DNA from: Branchiostoma floridae | Lineage: Eukaryota; Chordata; Leptocardii; Amphioxiformes; Branchiostomatidae | Assembly: GCF_000003815.2 (NCBI RefSeq) | Contig: NC_049984.1 | Span: 4,466,927 to 4,530,926 of the forward strand | Direction of reading: 5' to 3' | DNA: 64,000 nt | Notes under the pieces: generated by a model | Told to the model about the DNA's origin: nothing | The model's input: the letters and a program-made list of their open reading frames with translations, nothing else | Databases searched by the model: none | Shown: in pieces, positions 1 through 11,092 of the stretch | Position numbering within the stretch: position 1 is the first letter of the stretch | Layout of the letters: every line of letters starts with the position of its first letter | Translations under genes and position numbers: made by a program

Positions 1-669
1 TTTCATCATCATCACAGTCACGGCATTTCAGTATAATATTTAGGCTAAATAATTCCCTGTATTCCTACTAATAGAAATGTAAAGGCATTTTGTAGCTTTT
101 ACAGCATCTGCATTAAAGATAATTGAATATAACAGCTACATGCATGTATATAGTGTGCAAATAAAGGCATGTTACCTGTAATAGTCTATGCTGCTTTACG
201 ACTTCCAGCACTAGTGCTTCATAACTTGATAATAACATTCTTTACTTTTGCCATCTTTGGCATGAAAGGGTACAATTTTTAGTAAAATTGCTTATTGAGT
301 AACATTTTATCACTCCCTTGTGAATCGTAACTCTCTTTAGCAACATGAAACCTGCATATACCATACGGCAGTTTTCTTTCCTGTGTTTCCCATTTGGTGG
401 TCGTATTCAGACCCAACAGCTGCCGTGGGTCTCCTAAAGCTTACAGGTAGTGACGCACATGGCATTGTATTACACTGCTTCCTCTCTGCACAGACAAAGG
501 TACAGTTTTTTACGATGCCGGAAGATTCTTCTTTAATCAATTTTATTGCCCTGTCGACAGCAGAATCTGACCTCAGTTCAAGCAATCTCCCTTCCCGATA
601 GGGGGTGTTCGTCTTTGACCTAGAAACAGATGACTTTGTGTCATGGCTGGAAGATAGAGCGCTTTTTCC

Positions 670-1015
670 ATCAGTGTAATGGTAGTATTATTCTGAAGGA
701 TGTCATCATCTTGCAAAGCCATTTGTATTCCCAATTCTATGACAATTCCTCATCTTCATTCTTCAATTCTCTTATTATGCAAGGAATTGTCCAGGGAAGA
801 AGAGATACAAATGTACTAGTAGATCAAAATGGTTTATTCGTTGAAAATGACATTGCAGCCAAGGTCTGAGTTATGCCCATCAGTGTATACGTAATGGCAG
901 TATTATTCTGAACGATGGCATCATCTTATAAAGCCATTTCTATTCCCAATTCTATGACAATTCTTCATCTCTCATTATGCAAGGAATCATCCAGCAAAGA
1001 AGAGAAATGGATAGG
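670..1015. repeat. Two-copy direct duplication, about 206-bp period
   Basis: CATCAGTGTAATGGTAGTAT and ATTCCCAATTCTATGACAAT recur about 206 bases later with small changes; the copies are near 670-810 and 877-1010. Confidence 0.75.
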
Positions 1016-2494
1016 TGTAGGAAAAGATGGGAATATATCAGAGAAATGTACTGACAATAAGTGAGACAGGGATGACTACAGAAAATGGTAAAACCAAAAG
1101 GTGTAGAAAAATGGTCAATTCTACTGTGGTGTCCCAGAGGTCCAATAATTAGAACGAGATAGATGAGATCAGGGATCGCTTATGTACACAGAACATTGAT
1201 ATCTTGAAATGGACAGTAGTTTTATATTCATATTTTTGTGATGACTTCACAGCTGTGATATCATTGTCTAACTCAGTTGGTCTGTGTAGGCCCTGGAAAC
1301 AGTCTGGCATCCAGGCTAGATGCCACACAGAGATGTGTCTTTCCTTTATAATACGGAATTGTTTCAACCGTGAAATTAAAACACTGCAGAAGACTCCCTC
1401 AACCCCATCACGAAATTAAGTCTCGCTGAAAAATGCATCTATTCACGGTATGTTACATCAACATATACCTTGGCATGAAGGACAAAAAATGGCCATGTTA
1501 ATTGGTATTGATATTATTGATATGGACACTTTTTCTCTGTATAATAACTGCTGGCTCAATCTTTTTGGTGGTTAGCAAACAAAAAGATTGAGCCGACAGT
1601 TACAGAGGAGGATGGTGCTAGTACCCAGGCTATGATTTGTGTCTGTGTTGACAAATTAATAATATAATATAAAGTATATGCATCTGTTCAATGTTCAGCT
1701 TGTAATGTCATGTAGTTGACTTTTATACAATATGTAAATATTATCTACATAACCATTACTAGCAGGTACAAAAATCTAAATGAATAATACAACTTTTATT
1801 AAGACTACGGTTATAAGAGCCTATATCAGCTCCAATCTCCGCCATTAGTTACCTCCATGTTTTGGAAAAGGGGATCTAATATTTAAAGTTACGGGTGTAA
1901 TCCTAGGACCGTGTCCTGAATACGTCGGTCTTCCTTTAATTCTGTCTGCAGCGAATGCAGCCGATTGATTTTTTGGTTAGCATTCATTGGGGGAGGGATT
2001 GGGGGATGGTGTTGAAAACATATGTCGCTATTACATGATACATCGCATTGTCAACAGGAAATGAAGCACTGCATAGAAATAGGCTGTTCAAGACAACAAA
2101 TTCTACATAATACAGTATACATAAAAAGGAATCTCATTTAGGTATATTCTTACTGAATACAAGGGAGCATTTGAATGTCAACTGAGTGTGTACTAGTATG
2201 TTTCTCCAAAAAGATGGACTTTTCAGTCCAGAAAGAAAGCAAGACTTAACCGAAAAGCCACTTTTGTTAGATACATATTAAACAGTAAATCTCATTTAGC
2301 TATCAGTATATCGTTTGTTCCCTTCCAAAGCTACTAAACATACATTCATTTTGTCAGTAACATGTTTTCCCTTTTAGTTATGCCATTGTACCCTGACATA
2401 TTCTATAACCACCGTCACTACTTATTCATTTCCAATGATTGGAATGGTAAGCAGGTAAAAGCAATCGCATTCCAAGGGTATTTCCTATCATCAT
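1016..2494. other. Non-coding stretch
   Basis: No convincing exon. The GGCCCTGGAAACAGTCTGGC piece near 1290 recurs at about 36642 and is probably repeat-derived. Otherwise only the hairpin at 1535-1608 is seen. Confidence 0.5.
1535..1608. other. Long perfect-type hairpin, possible small RNA precursor
   Basis: TAACTGCTGGCTCAATCTTT (1545 on) pairs with 1580-1602 around a 12-base loop: 21 of 23 pairs match, and CTCTG/CAGAG extends the stem after a bulge. It could be a microRNA-like precursor or the core of a tiny MITE. Confidence 0.5.
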
Positions 2495-2866
2495 CAGGGC
2501 TTGAAATACCACCTGCATATGCAGGTTAGTGCAGGTAAAATTGGAGCTGTGCAGGTATTTCTGCTGTCTACCTGCACCTAACCTGCTATTTCTGGTGTTT
2601 ACCTGCACCTAACCTGCACTGGTCCAAGTACTGAGTCTTATACATTAATGTCCTATCATGTAGATGTACATGGATTGCTATTAGCTACATTGACTGTTAC
2701 CAGCTATAAAGTATAAGAGAAAAAATAGCATTGTTACCTGAACAATTTTAGTATGATCCATACTTCATAAATTCAGAGTGGTGCAGGTAAAATTTGTCTG
2801 GTGCAGGTAATTTTCAATGTTACCTTCACCTGTGAAGGTATGCAGAAAAATGTATTTCGAGCCCTG
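2495..2866. mobile_element. hAT-like MITE, copy A
   Basis: Ends CAGGGCTTGAAATAC and GTATTTCGAGCCCTG. Inside each end the word GCAGGT or ACCTGC is repeated many times. Flanks share ATCAT, which could be part of a worn 8-bp target duplication. The hAT assignment rests on the CAGGG termini only. Confidence 0.7.
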
Positions 2867-3294
2867 ATCATGGGTTTACCACGGGCCGCTGATGAAAAGG
2901 CTGAGTGTGTAACAGAAATACTGATTTCTTTTAGATGTACAGGTCAATAGTTCTGCATTACACATAAGCTGGCAGTCAAATACATAGATGATATTCCTCG
3001 CTATTTGTTGCTGTATAAACACTTCTCTGGGCACTACACTTGACCTGTGTGACGGAAAGCCCTTTTGATCCGTGTTCAAAGCTTGTATACTATACAAACC
3101 GTGTGCGTCACCCGCCATATCCGCTTGACATTTACCCTCTGGCAACGCACCTTATGAAGATGTCAAGACTCTAAAGGCAGCCTTCCAGACATGTTTGCCC
3201 TTGGTTCTGAAATGCCATCCGAGAGAGCTTGCGTATGCCTCAAGCATTTTCCCTTCTGCTAAATGTCACCACCTGAGCCCGTATTGTTTTATGT

Positions 3295-3955
3295 AGTATG
3301 AAAAGGTCCAGGAATATTATTATCAAAATGCCTCAAGGAGTCTTTTACCTATACTGTTTTCCCATCAATGTGAAGTATTTGTGTATGATAACACCATCTA
3401 TGCTACCACCTGAGCCATTGCCATTTTGAAATACTAAGGTCCTGATCAGATGTACTTAAGTATTTGAAACATGGCATTTCAAAATGCCTGACAATATGCA
3501 CATACTAGATGTCTTGCCACTATCTCTACCCATGTTTTTGTGTGTGATAGTGCTATCTGTTACTCTTTTCTCTTCTGTGGAATAATGATGCCTGAGCTCT
3601 TGCTGAGGCCAAAGAGGTTAAAATAGGAAAATTTCAACCTCCTTTCTCAGGCCATTTTATATATGGTATGGTCGTGGAAAGGACCAGACATATTTCGAAC
3701 ATGGCGTGTTAAAATGCCTCTGTCAATGCTCTTAAGACTATCTCTTCCCATCTGATTGAAGTATTTGTATATATGATAATGCGATCAGTAGCCTTTTCCT
3801 TCTCTTGAATATAGCCTGAGCTCAGGTATGGAAAGGTTCTGATGTATTTGAAACATGACATGTTAAAATGCCTCAATACACATGTATGTCTCTTACCGCT
3901 ATCTGTCTAGATCAAAGCTGAAGTATTTGTGTATGATAACGCTATCAGTACCCTG
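3295..3955. repeat. Degenerate tandem repeat, four units
   Basis: GAAGTATTTGTGTATGATAA-like cores at 3371, 3533, 3759 and 3919, each with AAAATGCCT and TATCT nearby; the period is 160-225 bases. Confidence 0.65.
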
Positions 3956-4544
3956 CCTTACAGACGGATGTGGTGTGTGGGGCCATTCATATTTATAACA
4001 CTCCAGGGCGTGATTACATTGCTGCGGTATTAACACCGTTTGCTGCGCGTCACTCTCTGGGATTATTGATCGTCGACTTGAATTCCAGATCTTATCATAC
4101 ATGTTTTTCTCATGTATCACAGGTACATGTCTGCGGCGTCTTTCACGGCATGTTTTGGGTGTTTTATTCTTCTGAAATTCTCCCAACTTTCAAAAAAGAC
4201 ATCAGGAGGAAGAAATTTCGTGCGATATCACAATGTGATATTTCACAATGTTTTATTTCACACATTAGCAAACTTGCACAAGTAGGAAGCTGCAGCCTTC
4301 CTGAATTGAGTAAGATTTGCTACCTTAAGCATTAAAAAAACGCATAAACAAATGCAGGTTTAATATGTACATACATGGGATGTACTATTTATATTTGCTT
4401 GTGCAAATTTACATGATTGTTTGAATGAATTTTACAGTAATGGAAATGATGATGCAGATGACCTATATGACCAACGAGAATAACAAATGAACAGGATCTG
4501 CAGTTTTTTTGGTACATCTTATCACTACTTGGATCTGAGTGTGT

Positions 4545-4790
4545 GTCATTGCACAGCCTAGTTGTAAGCATTTGGCACAAAGCTCAAAGGTCTTGGGTTC
4601 AAATCTCTTGATATTCTTCGAGGTTGTGCCCTTGTAAAAGAACCTAACGCATGTGCACTTATCAAAAAGAGTAGGGATCCTTCCTGGTGTGATTGAATCA
4701 AGTGAATCTTTCCTGATACGCAGCTTGTACTCTTCGGTAGAAACCTGGTGTGTTACGCCATAATGTGGTTTACCAGGTACAATATGTATG
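4545..4790 (+). mobile_element. tRNA-derived SINE-like repeat
   Basis: A-box-like CAGCCTAGTTGTAAGC and B-box-like GGGTTCAAATC at 4597-4607, then TTGTGCCCTTG and CACTTATCAAAAAG. A related CACTTATCAAAAAGTGTAGG piece is at 23355. This explains the C-terminal half of the long minus-strand open frame here. Confidence 0.55.
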
Positions 4791-5281
4791 CAGTAAACAA
4801 GTGGAGGTTTATTCTTAGAGTGGTCAGGGATGTCACCAACTTTACTATTGTCAGAAAAGAATATATCACATAACAAAAGGACATACAAGATATTCTTGTT
4901 ATCTAATATATTATATTGAACCCCACTAGAAGGCTTTGAAGTGGAGTTATGTATTCCTTTACCACTTTTACCTTTGATAGTGTTGGGAGAAAAGGATATG
5001 TCATAAACAAAAGGTGATACAGGATGTGTTAGTGTATCACCACACAAATCACACTTTGACATTATGGTATTACATGTACCAAATATTGACAACAATGTAT
5101 ATCCTTCTAGACATAATGTAAAAAGTCACTGCCCTCTGATATAATACAGTATACAATTTTCGGGCTTCAAAATTGTGCTTAAATTTGAGGAAAAATTTTC
5201 TAGATTGGAGAAAAGAATATTTAGCAAATTGTAACATTTTTGTCGAACAGTCTTCTTCGTTTCACAACCTCTTTTTTATTC

Positions 5282-5328
5282 TTCTGCAGACGTTTCGGTG
5301 ACTGTCTGTCACCTTCATCAGTGCAAAA
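5282..5328 (-). ncRNA. Hammerhead ribozyme motif, PLE left arm (sense to the ORF)
   Basis: Exact inverted copy of the motif at 6266-6312. CTGATGA reads on the minus strand from 5321 to 5315. It lies downstream of the GIY-YIG stop in the same sense, the usual place of a PLE ribozyme. Confidence 0.85.
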
Positions 5329-5435
5329 TGAAATATACTAACGTTACTCGGTGCGATATGACCTATACAGTGCAAATCGAACTAAACCTATTGTGACGTA
5401 ATTACTTGACATGGAATGTTCTCGAACGTGATACG

Positions 5436-5975
5436 TTAATCATCCTTGCCACTTTGTGACGTAGTGGCAAGGATGCGGTCCCAAACATGGCTAAGTTTAT
5501 ACCCCCCTTCGTCTCTATTCATTACTGCTGTAGACTTTCTGATCCAGATGGCTTCCTTTACCCAACGTGTGTATTTGTTGTCCTCTCTGTCAATAACCTT
5601 AGCCCCCTCCCAATCTATTACACAGTTATTTCTTGCAATGTGGTCTGTCACCGCTGACTTGTTTTCTTCTTTCTCTGCTTCTTTCTTCTGCGCCCTGGTG
5701 TACTTTCTTCCTTCAACATTTGTTGCTTCCTTTCTGTGTTCTGCTAATCTAGTGCCAAATGTTCTTCCCGTCTCTCCAATATATACTTTGCTACAACTTT
5801 TACATGGAATTTTATACACACAATCTGTTTTTACAGCGTCTTCTAATTTGTCTTTGGGGTGGACTAAAAGTCTCCTCAGGGTGGTTTTGGGTTTTACTGC
5901 TGTAGTGATCTTGTGCCGTCGGAATATTCTCTCTAGTGGCTCTGTAACTCCTTTTATGTATGGAAGTGTCACCAT
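5436..5975 (-). pseudogene. PLE polyprotein C-terminus with GIY-YIG endonuclease (fragment)
   Basis: The 179-codon open stretch begins with VTLPYIKGV, the segment that ends the RT region in Penelope-like proteins. It continues with the GIY-YIG module: VYKIPC (about 53-58), KVYIGETGR (63-71), RLAEHRK (75-81) and KEAIWIRK with the metal-binding Glu (about 131). Upstream sequence in the same frame soon runs into the inverted arm, so the RT is absent and the copy is dead. GIY-YIG nicks target DNA for PLE insertion. The plus-strand open frame at 5446-6192 is its shadow. Confidence 0.88.
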
Positions 5976-6265
5976 GCCTGGACTTTTCTTCTTGTTTCTT
6001 TTTCTCTGTATTCTTCGGCTTTTGTCCCATCGTCTGTTGTGCGACTCGTTTGAAGGCCCACTCGAGGGCCTTCAAAGAGAGACGAAGGGGGGTATAAACT
6101 TAGCCATGTTTGGGACCGCATCCTTGCCACTACGTCACAAAGTGGCAAGGATGATTAACGTATCACGTTCGAGAACATTCCATGTCAAGTAATTACGTCA
6201 CAATAGGTTTAGTTCGATTTGCACTGTATAGGTCATATCGCACCGAGTAACGTTAGTATATTTCA

Positions 6266-6312
6266 TTTTGCACTGATGAAGGTGACAGACAGTCACCGAA
6301 ACGTCTGCAGAA
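6266..6312 (+). ncRNA. Hammerhead ribozyme motif, PLE right arm
   Basis: Core CTGATGA at 6273-6279 and GAAA at 6298-6301, with a five-base-pair-plus stem II closed by GGTGAC/GTCACC around an AGACA loop. Helix III is the minimal A-C-G-T pairing and the cleavable GTC ends at 6305. Helix I is TTTTGCA with TGCAGAA (seven pairs, one G-T). All core bases are present. PLE hammerheads with minimal helix III are known to be active mainly as dimers. Confidence 0.85.
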
Positions 6313-6910
6313 GAATAAAAAAGAGGTTGTGAAACGAAGAAGACTGTTCGATTGATCTACCAACCTGATGAAACTATTTACGGATGTAACATTTTTGGCT
6401 TAAGTGGTTCAGGTATCATGAATTACACATTATTTTATTCTAAAATAATAAACAATTCAAGAATGTCCAGCTCCAATTTTTCCTGTACTACTTGGGTATT
6501 TGAGTCCCAATGTTTTAGCATGTATGCAGTACTCCCAGAACACATAAAACAGATGGTCACTTTCCTTCCAATTCCAGTATGATGCGAATAGAAGTGAGTG
6601 CAACAGCATTTCCTAATGGAAGTGGCACATTTGCCTGCCAGATCTCATTTCGTTCTGTAGTTTATTTTAGAGGAATGCATCAGGAGTTATATATGGTACA
6701 ATGCACCCGTGTGTAGTGAATACAAACCTATTCTAGAGTTACACATGTAGATGGAGCTACCTGTTTCTAGTTTGTGAATAGCTACATCTTGTTATAAGAG
6801 ATGCAACCAACATGCTGTTCAAAACTGGATTTGTCTAAAGCGCTGTCTGTTGACAACATACATGTATGGGTTGTCTTGCTAGCTCATCTTGAGGTCTTAG
6901 CAACACGTAC

Positions 6911-7252
6911 CAGGGCTCGAAATACCCACTTGCCCACTTGCAAATGCAACCACATTTTGCTTTGCGCAACTTAATTTTAAACCCAGGTTGCACACTGAGC
7001 AACCTGAAATTTCGCCGTTGGAACACTGCTTTTTTCCCACCTACATGCATAAGCTTTTGTATTTATTTTTTGATGACATAAAACATATTGCATAGTTACA
7101 TATAACTGGAAGAAAAGATAATGGATAAGTAGCTGATTTGAAGAAAGTAACAATTTGAAAGTGGGGCAACCTGAAATGGTGATGGCGCAACCTGGCTTTT
7201 GACTCAGGTTGCCACTTGGACAACATGGCTGAAAAAAGTATTTCGGGCCCTG
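6911..7252. mobile_element. hAT-like MITE, copy B
   Basis: Ends CAGGGCTCGAAATAC and GTATTTCGGGCCCTG, with GCAACCTG words repeated near both ends. No clear target duplication. Shares its middle with the partial copy at 9070-9248. Confidence 0.7.
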
Positions 7253-7511
7253 CCTACCCACATACCAAGTATCAAGACAATCCTATCAATATAGTATACA
7301 CATTCTGGAGTTATATTATCCACAGACAGACAGACAGACAGACACATAGTACATGAATGCTGCCAACAATATTAAACCTTCTTAGTCAAAGGTGATTAGC
7401 AAAGGGGTATTTAATTGGTTGTTACTGGGGATGTAATTGTTGTTTTTAATGGGTATAGATGTAACAAATTGGTTGGTTGCGTCGATGTAGGTTAGACATC
7501 CAGGTAATAAG

Positions 7512-7651
7512 ATATGCCAAAAAGCAGTTACTCAAGCAACTGGATATGATTTTGAACACAGTGTCACTGACGAAAGATGGTGGATACCATCTGAAACGTC
7601 TGACCGTTTCCAAAATCATATCCAGTTGCTTGAGTAACTGCTTTTTGGCAA
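7512..7651 (+). mobile_element. Foldback element of PLE type with 40-bp perfect arms
   Basis: The arm at 7513-7553 (TGCCAAAAAGCAGTTACTCA at its start) is repeated inverted at 7612-7651. A hammerhead motif sits in the loop. The sequence just outside the left arm reads CTGGATGTCTAACC on the minus strand, a tail shared with the other PLE-like copies of this window. Confidence 0.75.
7563..7604 (+). ncRNA. Hammerhead ribozyme motif in foldback element
   Basis: CTGACGA at 7567-7573 fits the CTGANGA core. Stem II is AGATGG/CCATCT, GAAA is at 7593-7596 and GTC ends at 7600. Helix I is GTCA/TGAC. All invariant bases are present. Confidence 0.8.
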
Positions 7652-7652
7652 A

Positions 7653-9069
7653 TTGTTTGGTTGCAGCTTTCACAAGCAGTGATAATACATGGCAGTTATT
7701 GCTGTGCGCTATTAAAACCAGCGGGGCAGAGATGGTGATAAATTGCAACATTCCTCTTCCATAGTTTCCAACTGTTTTAATACAGGGCAGGTTTGTCTTT
7801 TTCTGGCAGCCGAACATACAGGTTTCCTTCAGGGGATGATTTAAATCATAAGATAGAGACACCCCATGTAGAAACCAATGGGGATTACTTGAAGTAATTC
7901 ATAAGCTATATATTAGAAATAGCCTTTTCTTACACGTTTTATGTTCTCTTGCCAAATTGTTATGTTGGATGAGTGTTGAAAACAGGAAGTCCTGTATTTA
8001 TGTAGCAGTTATATTTATGGTTTCTGAGCACTGTAGGATAACCTCTATCAACTTCTATCCGCTGGTTACATAATTCTGTACAAAATTCTTTGCAAAACAG
8101 TGTGTTTGAAAGATCTCCAATGTAATATTGAGATTTTCTGACCTCTTTGTCATAATTGAAAGGTAGAGTTTATTTCCTATTGATACATGTACCTCTACTT
8201 GCAATTTGTAATACAGTTCCTAGTACCTTTGCTTTTCTTCCAACTCATTATTGGAAAGAAAAAGTTACCATTTTTTCATTGTTAGCCTGATTAAACTGCA
8301 CTTATACTTATATAGCAGCCTGTCCAACATTCAGCCGGTCTATCTGCAAGGAGGGCCCAGTTACACCCCCAGAGAGTTTGTGTTTGTAACACAGACTATT
8401 TCATTGTCAAATGCTGTGAGGTACTTACCAAAGTATAAGTACGATCGGTGCGTATATTTTGTGCACAGTATCATCACAATAAGGTTGGACAGTGCAACTG
8501 GACACTGCCCTGTCCATGATACTGAAATAGCCATCCAAGTTGTGAACATGAACATGTTATCTTAGCATGGTGTGGCAAGCAGCTAGGTGTGAGCATTGTA
8601 AGGGGTGTGGGTTCATCCTACCCCTGAAAAGTCTAAAATTTGTAGCTCTCTGAAATTTCAGCATTTTTCGGTCAAATTTAATGAAATAACGTCAATAATA
8701 TTTACCTTTGTTACAAAACAACAGAAAAGAACCCTGTGCTGGTTGAACACAGCATACATGTAGGGCCCAAAATCAAAATCAAGGGGTATAGAGGCCTTCC
8801 TGCTGATACCAAAAAAAATGTGTTCACCACTAGAGAGAGACATAGAAATGTAGAACAGACCAAAATAACCCGCGTGTCATTCTTCTGCTCCTAAATTACT
8901 GCAATTAGAGTCACGTCATGGCAAAGATTGCAGTGTTGGAGTAAGATTTTTGCCCATCTGAAGTGTGTTTGAAAGCAATTTTCTGTCCTTTTCCTTGATA
9001 CATGATTACAACCCACACAGAATGTGTAGGCTGTAGAACCTACATTATGATGACAATTGAAGGGTACAG
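7653..9069. other. Non-coding stretch
   Basis: No gene recognised. A segment at 8306-8400 (CAGCCTGTCCAACATTCAGC) is related to 38536-38635 and is a minor interspersed repeat. Confidence 0.45.
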
Positions 9070-9248
9070 TGTTAGAAATACCCACTTGCACACTAGCTTG
9101 CAAATGAAACCACATTTTGCTTGGCACAGTTTTTCTCCCACCTACGTGCATAAGCTTTTGTATTTATTCCTTGATGAGGTAAAACATAAGTAGTTACATG
9201 TAACTGGAAGAAAAGATAATGGATAAGTAGCTGTTTTGAAGAAAGTAA
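9070..9248. mobile_element. hAT-like MITE, truncated copy related to B
   Basis: Begins GAAATACCCACTTGC and follows copy B through CATAAGCTTTTGTATTTATT and GGATAAGTAGCTG; the right end is missing. Confidence 0.6.
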
Positions 9249-9330
9249 TAGCCTCACAGATTCTAACGGAGAAAGTATGATACACGTTTTAGTCTCACTA
9301 CAGAAAGTGCTCTAAGAACAGATATACCTA

Positions 9331-9908
9331 CGAGGGGCGTGCAATTAGTAATGGTCCTGACCCATTGCCCATAGCATGAGATTAATGAAACTTGGCACAG
9401 TTATTAGTCTTTCTCTTCATAGGAATCACCCAGAGTTATGCATTTCTCCCATCGTTTGATGCAGCTCTGGACACCGATTTTGTAGGACACCCCAGGTTGG
9501 TCCTCCAACTGATGCCTCATCAATGGCACAAGAGGGACGACCAGGTCTGGGAGCTGTTTCCACAGACTTCCAGCCACGTTTGAATTCAGGATGCCAGCGT
9601 TTTACAAGGTCATATGATGGGGCATCATCACCATAAGTTTCATTTATTTCATCAAAAGTCTTCTTTGGTGTGCGTCCTTTCAAATACAAAAACCGGATCA
9701 CTGCGCGACACTCAACTGGTTCCATTTCACACCTGGTCCATTTCGCACCTGACTAAGTTCAAACACCAGTAAATCAGAAACCACAATTAGTTCAGAGCTG
9801 TCTTTTGCAACATAACCCATAGAGATATGAATTATTACACATACAAAATTTCATTTAGATCAGACAACTGGAAGTGGGTCAGGACCATTACTTATTGCAC
9901 GCCCCTCG
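9331..9908 (-). mobile_element. Internally deleted mariner element with TA target site
   Basis: Terminal inverted repeats start CGAGGGGCGTGCAATTAGTA on the left and mirror this on the right, with TA at 9329-9330 and 9909-9910. Length is 578 bases against about 1.3 kb for a full mariner. The two ends of a transposase gene are joined without the middle. Confidence 0.9.
9426..9725 (-). pseudogene. Mariner transposase remnant (N-terminal HTH fused to C-terminal tail)
   Basis: Starts with MEPVECRAVIRFLYLKGRTP and continues through DAPSYDLVKRW and EFKRG, the paired HTH found in mariner/SETMAR-type transposases. After PGRPSCAIDE the match stops and the DDE catalytic region is missing. In another frame the end reads like the RWEKCI tail of mariner transposases, so an internal deletion joined both ends out of frame. 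Confidence 0.85.
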
Positions 9909-10085
9909 TATTCTGCATGGAAGACTTGAAAGGAGCAAACAGGAAGGGATTGATTCCAGGCTATAATTTTGTATCAGATTTGTTGATTCTGTCTGTCAAG
10001 ATGTTGTAATGTAGCCTTTCTGCCATCCGATTACTACTGAGGCTCCTTACACTTGAAGGAAGAAACGGCCATACTAGTAATCTTT

Positions 10086-10252
10086 TACTCTCCAAGCAGA
10101 GGTTAGGCTCTGGCTTTTTTTGGACGTTTTTTAGGCATTTGCATCAGGCTTGATATTTTGTACTGTTCTTTTTATTAAGGGTGTCACCTTATATGTCTCG
10201 CACTGCGAGGAAACGTCACAACAACCTGAGCCTAACCTCTGCTTGGAGAGTA
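10086..10252. mobile_element. Palindromic MITE with 9-bp target duplication, copy 1
   Basis: Ends TACTCTCCAAGCAGAGGTTA and its complement. GTAATCTTT flanks both sides (10077-10085 and 10253-10261). Superfamily not recognised. Confidence 0.8.
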
Positions 10253-10710
10253 GTAATCTTTGTCATGCAAACAAGATTCCTGCAAAATGACAGAATGACA
10301 GATGCAGAGGAAAACTACAGGTCGCTGGTACACTAAAACTCCATCCAGTTTGAAGACTTCTGATCATGTTGGTCCAGGCTTTTAGCCAGGCATGCGTCCA
10401 GTGCGTCTTTGGACGTGCTGTTCTAAAAATATTAAGAGCTAGCTAGATGGCATAAGACGCCCTGAAAACACCCTTACACTGGGGAGCAGATCCTCTGACA
10501 AGCATGAAATTCTGATTACTTGTAGTCTGACAGTAATTTTGCCCCTCAGGATACCTTACAATGCGCCATTTTAAATCTAAGTTATCTAAAACCACCTACA
10601 ATCCTTGTGCCTGTTTCACTTGCCGTGCTGCGACTCTAAGTCACCTAGAAATTTGGACTCCCTATAATAAAATCCTAGCTAAAAGCCTGTGTCGGCCGTA
10701 TATACTGTAT

Positions 10711-11060
10711 CAGGGCTCGAAATACTGGGTGCATGTGCACCCAGGTGCACCCAAAATTGGAACTGTGCACCCAATTATTTTCTGTGGGTGCACAGGGTGC
10801 ACCCAAATATTTTCTTAGGTTTATGTTTGTAAAGATATCAAGTATACTAGTATACATCATATTCTCGACATCTAAGTGTTAGAGAGACAATAAAAATGTC
10901 TGTCATGTTACTTGTTTAAGAATTTGATAGCTTGTAACTAAGTTTTGTTATTACTAATCATGTTTTTTTTTTTTTACATTTTACTTAAATTCAAGTGGTG
11001 CACCCAAAAATTTTTTGGTGCACCCAATTTTCTAATCCCAAAAATGAATTTCGAGCCCTG
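10711..11060. mobile_element. hAT-like MITE, copy C, abutting a DENND11 acceptor
   Basis: Ends CAGGGCTCGAAATAC and AATTTCGAGCCCTG with GTGCACCCA words at both ends. CTGTAT occurs in both flanks, offset by two bases. Only 32 bases separate it from the exon at 11093. Confidence 0.75.
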
Positions 11061-11092
11061 CTGTATTGACTGTGATTGCTCTTATTCTGCAG

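Larger units (their letters stand above)
5242..6351 (-). mobile_element. 5'-truncated Penelope-like element flanked by about 275-bp inverted arms
   Basis: Arms 5242-5516 and 6078-6351 are near-perfect inverted copies, each with a hammerhead core. Between them lies the 3' part of a PLE ORF (RT C-terminus and GIY-YIG endonuclease); the main RT domain is missing. In PLEs such arms (pLTRs) often arise in inverted form by 5' truncation and twin insertion. The ORF stop falls inside the left arm, so the arm contains real element 3' sequence. Confidence 0.88.

Noticed and set aside
3970-4335. 121-codon plus-strand open frame
   Set aside because: No domain, no splice context and an overlapping open frame on the other strand; probably chance in repeat-derived sequence.
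4463-5095. 210-codon minus-strand open frame
   Set aside because: Its C-terminal half is the reverse of a tRNA-derived SINE (4545-4790), the first codon is TTG, and no known domain is visible.
5446-6192. 248-codon plus-strand open frame
   Set aside because: Antisense shadow of the GIY-YIG fragment and the inverted arms of the PLE.
7446-7862. Overlapping open frames on both strands
   Set aside because: They result from the perfect foldback arms of the PLE-type element at 7512-7651.
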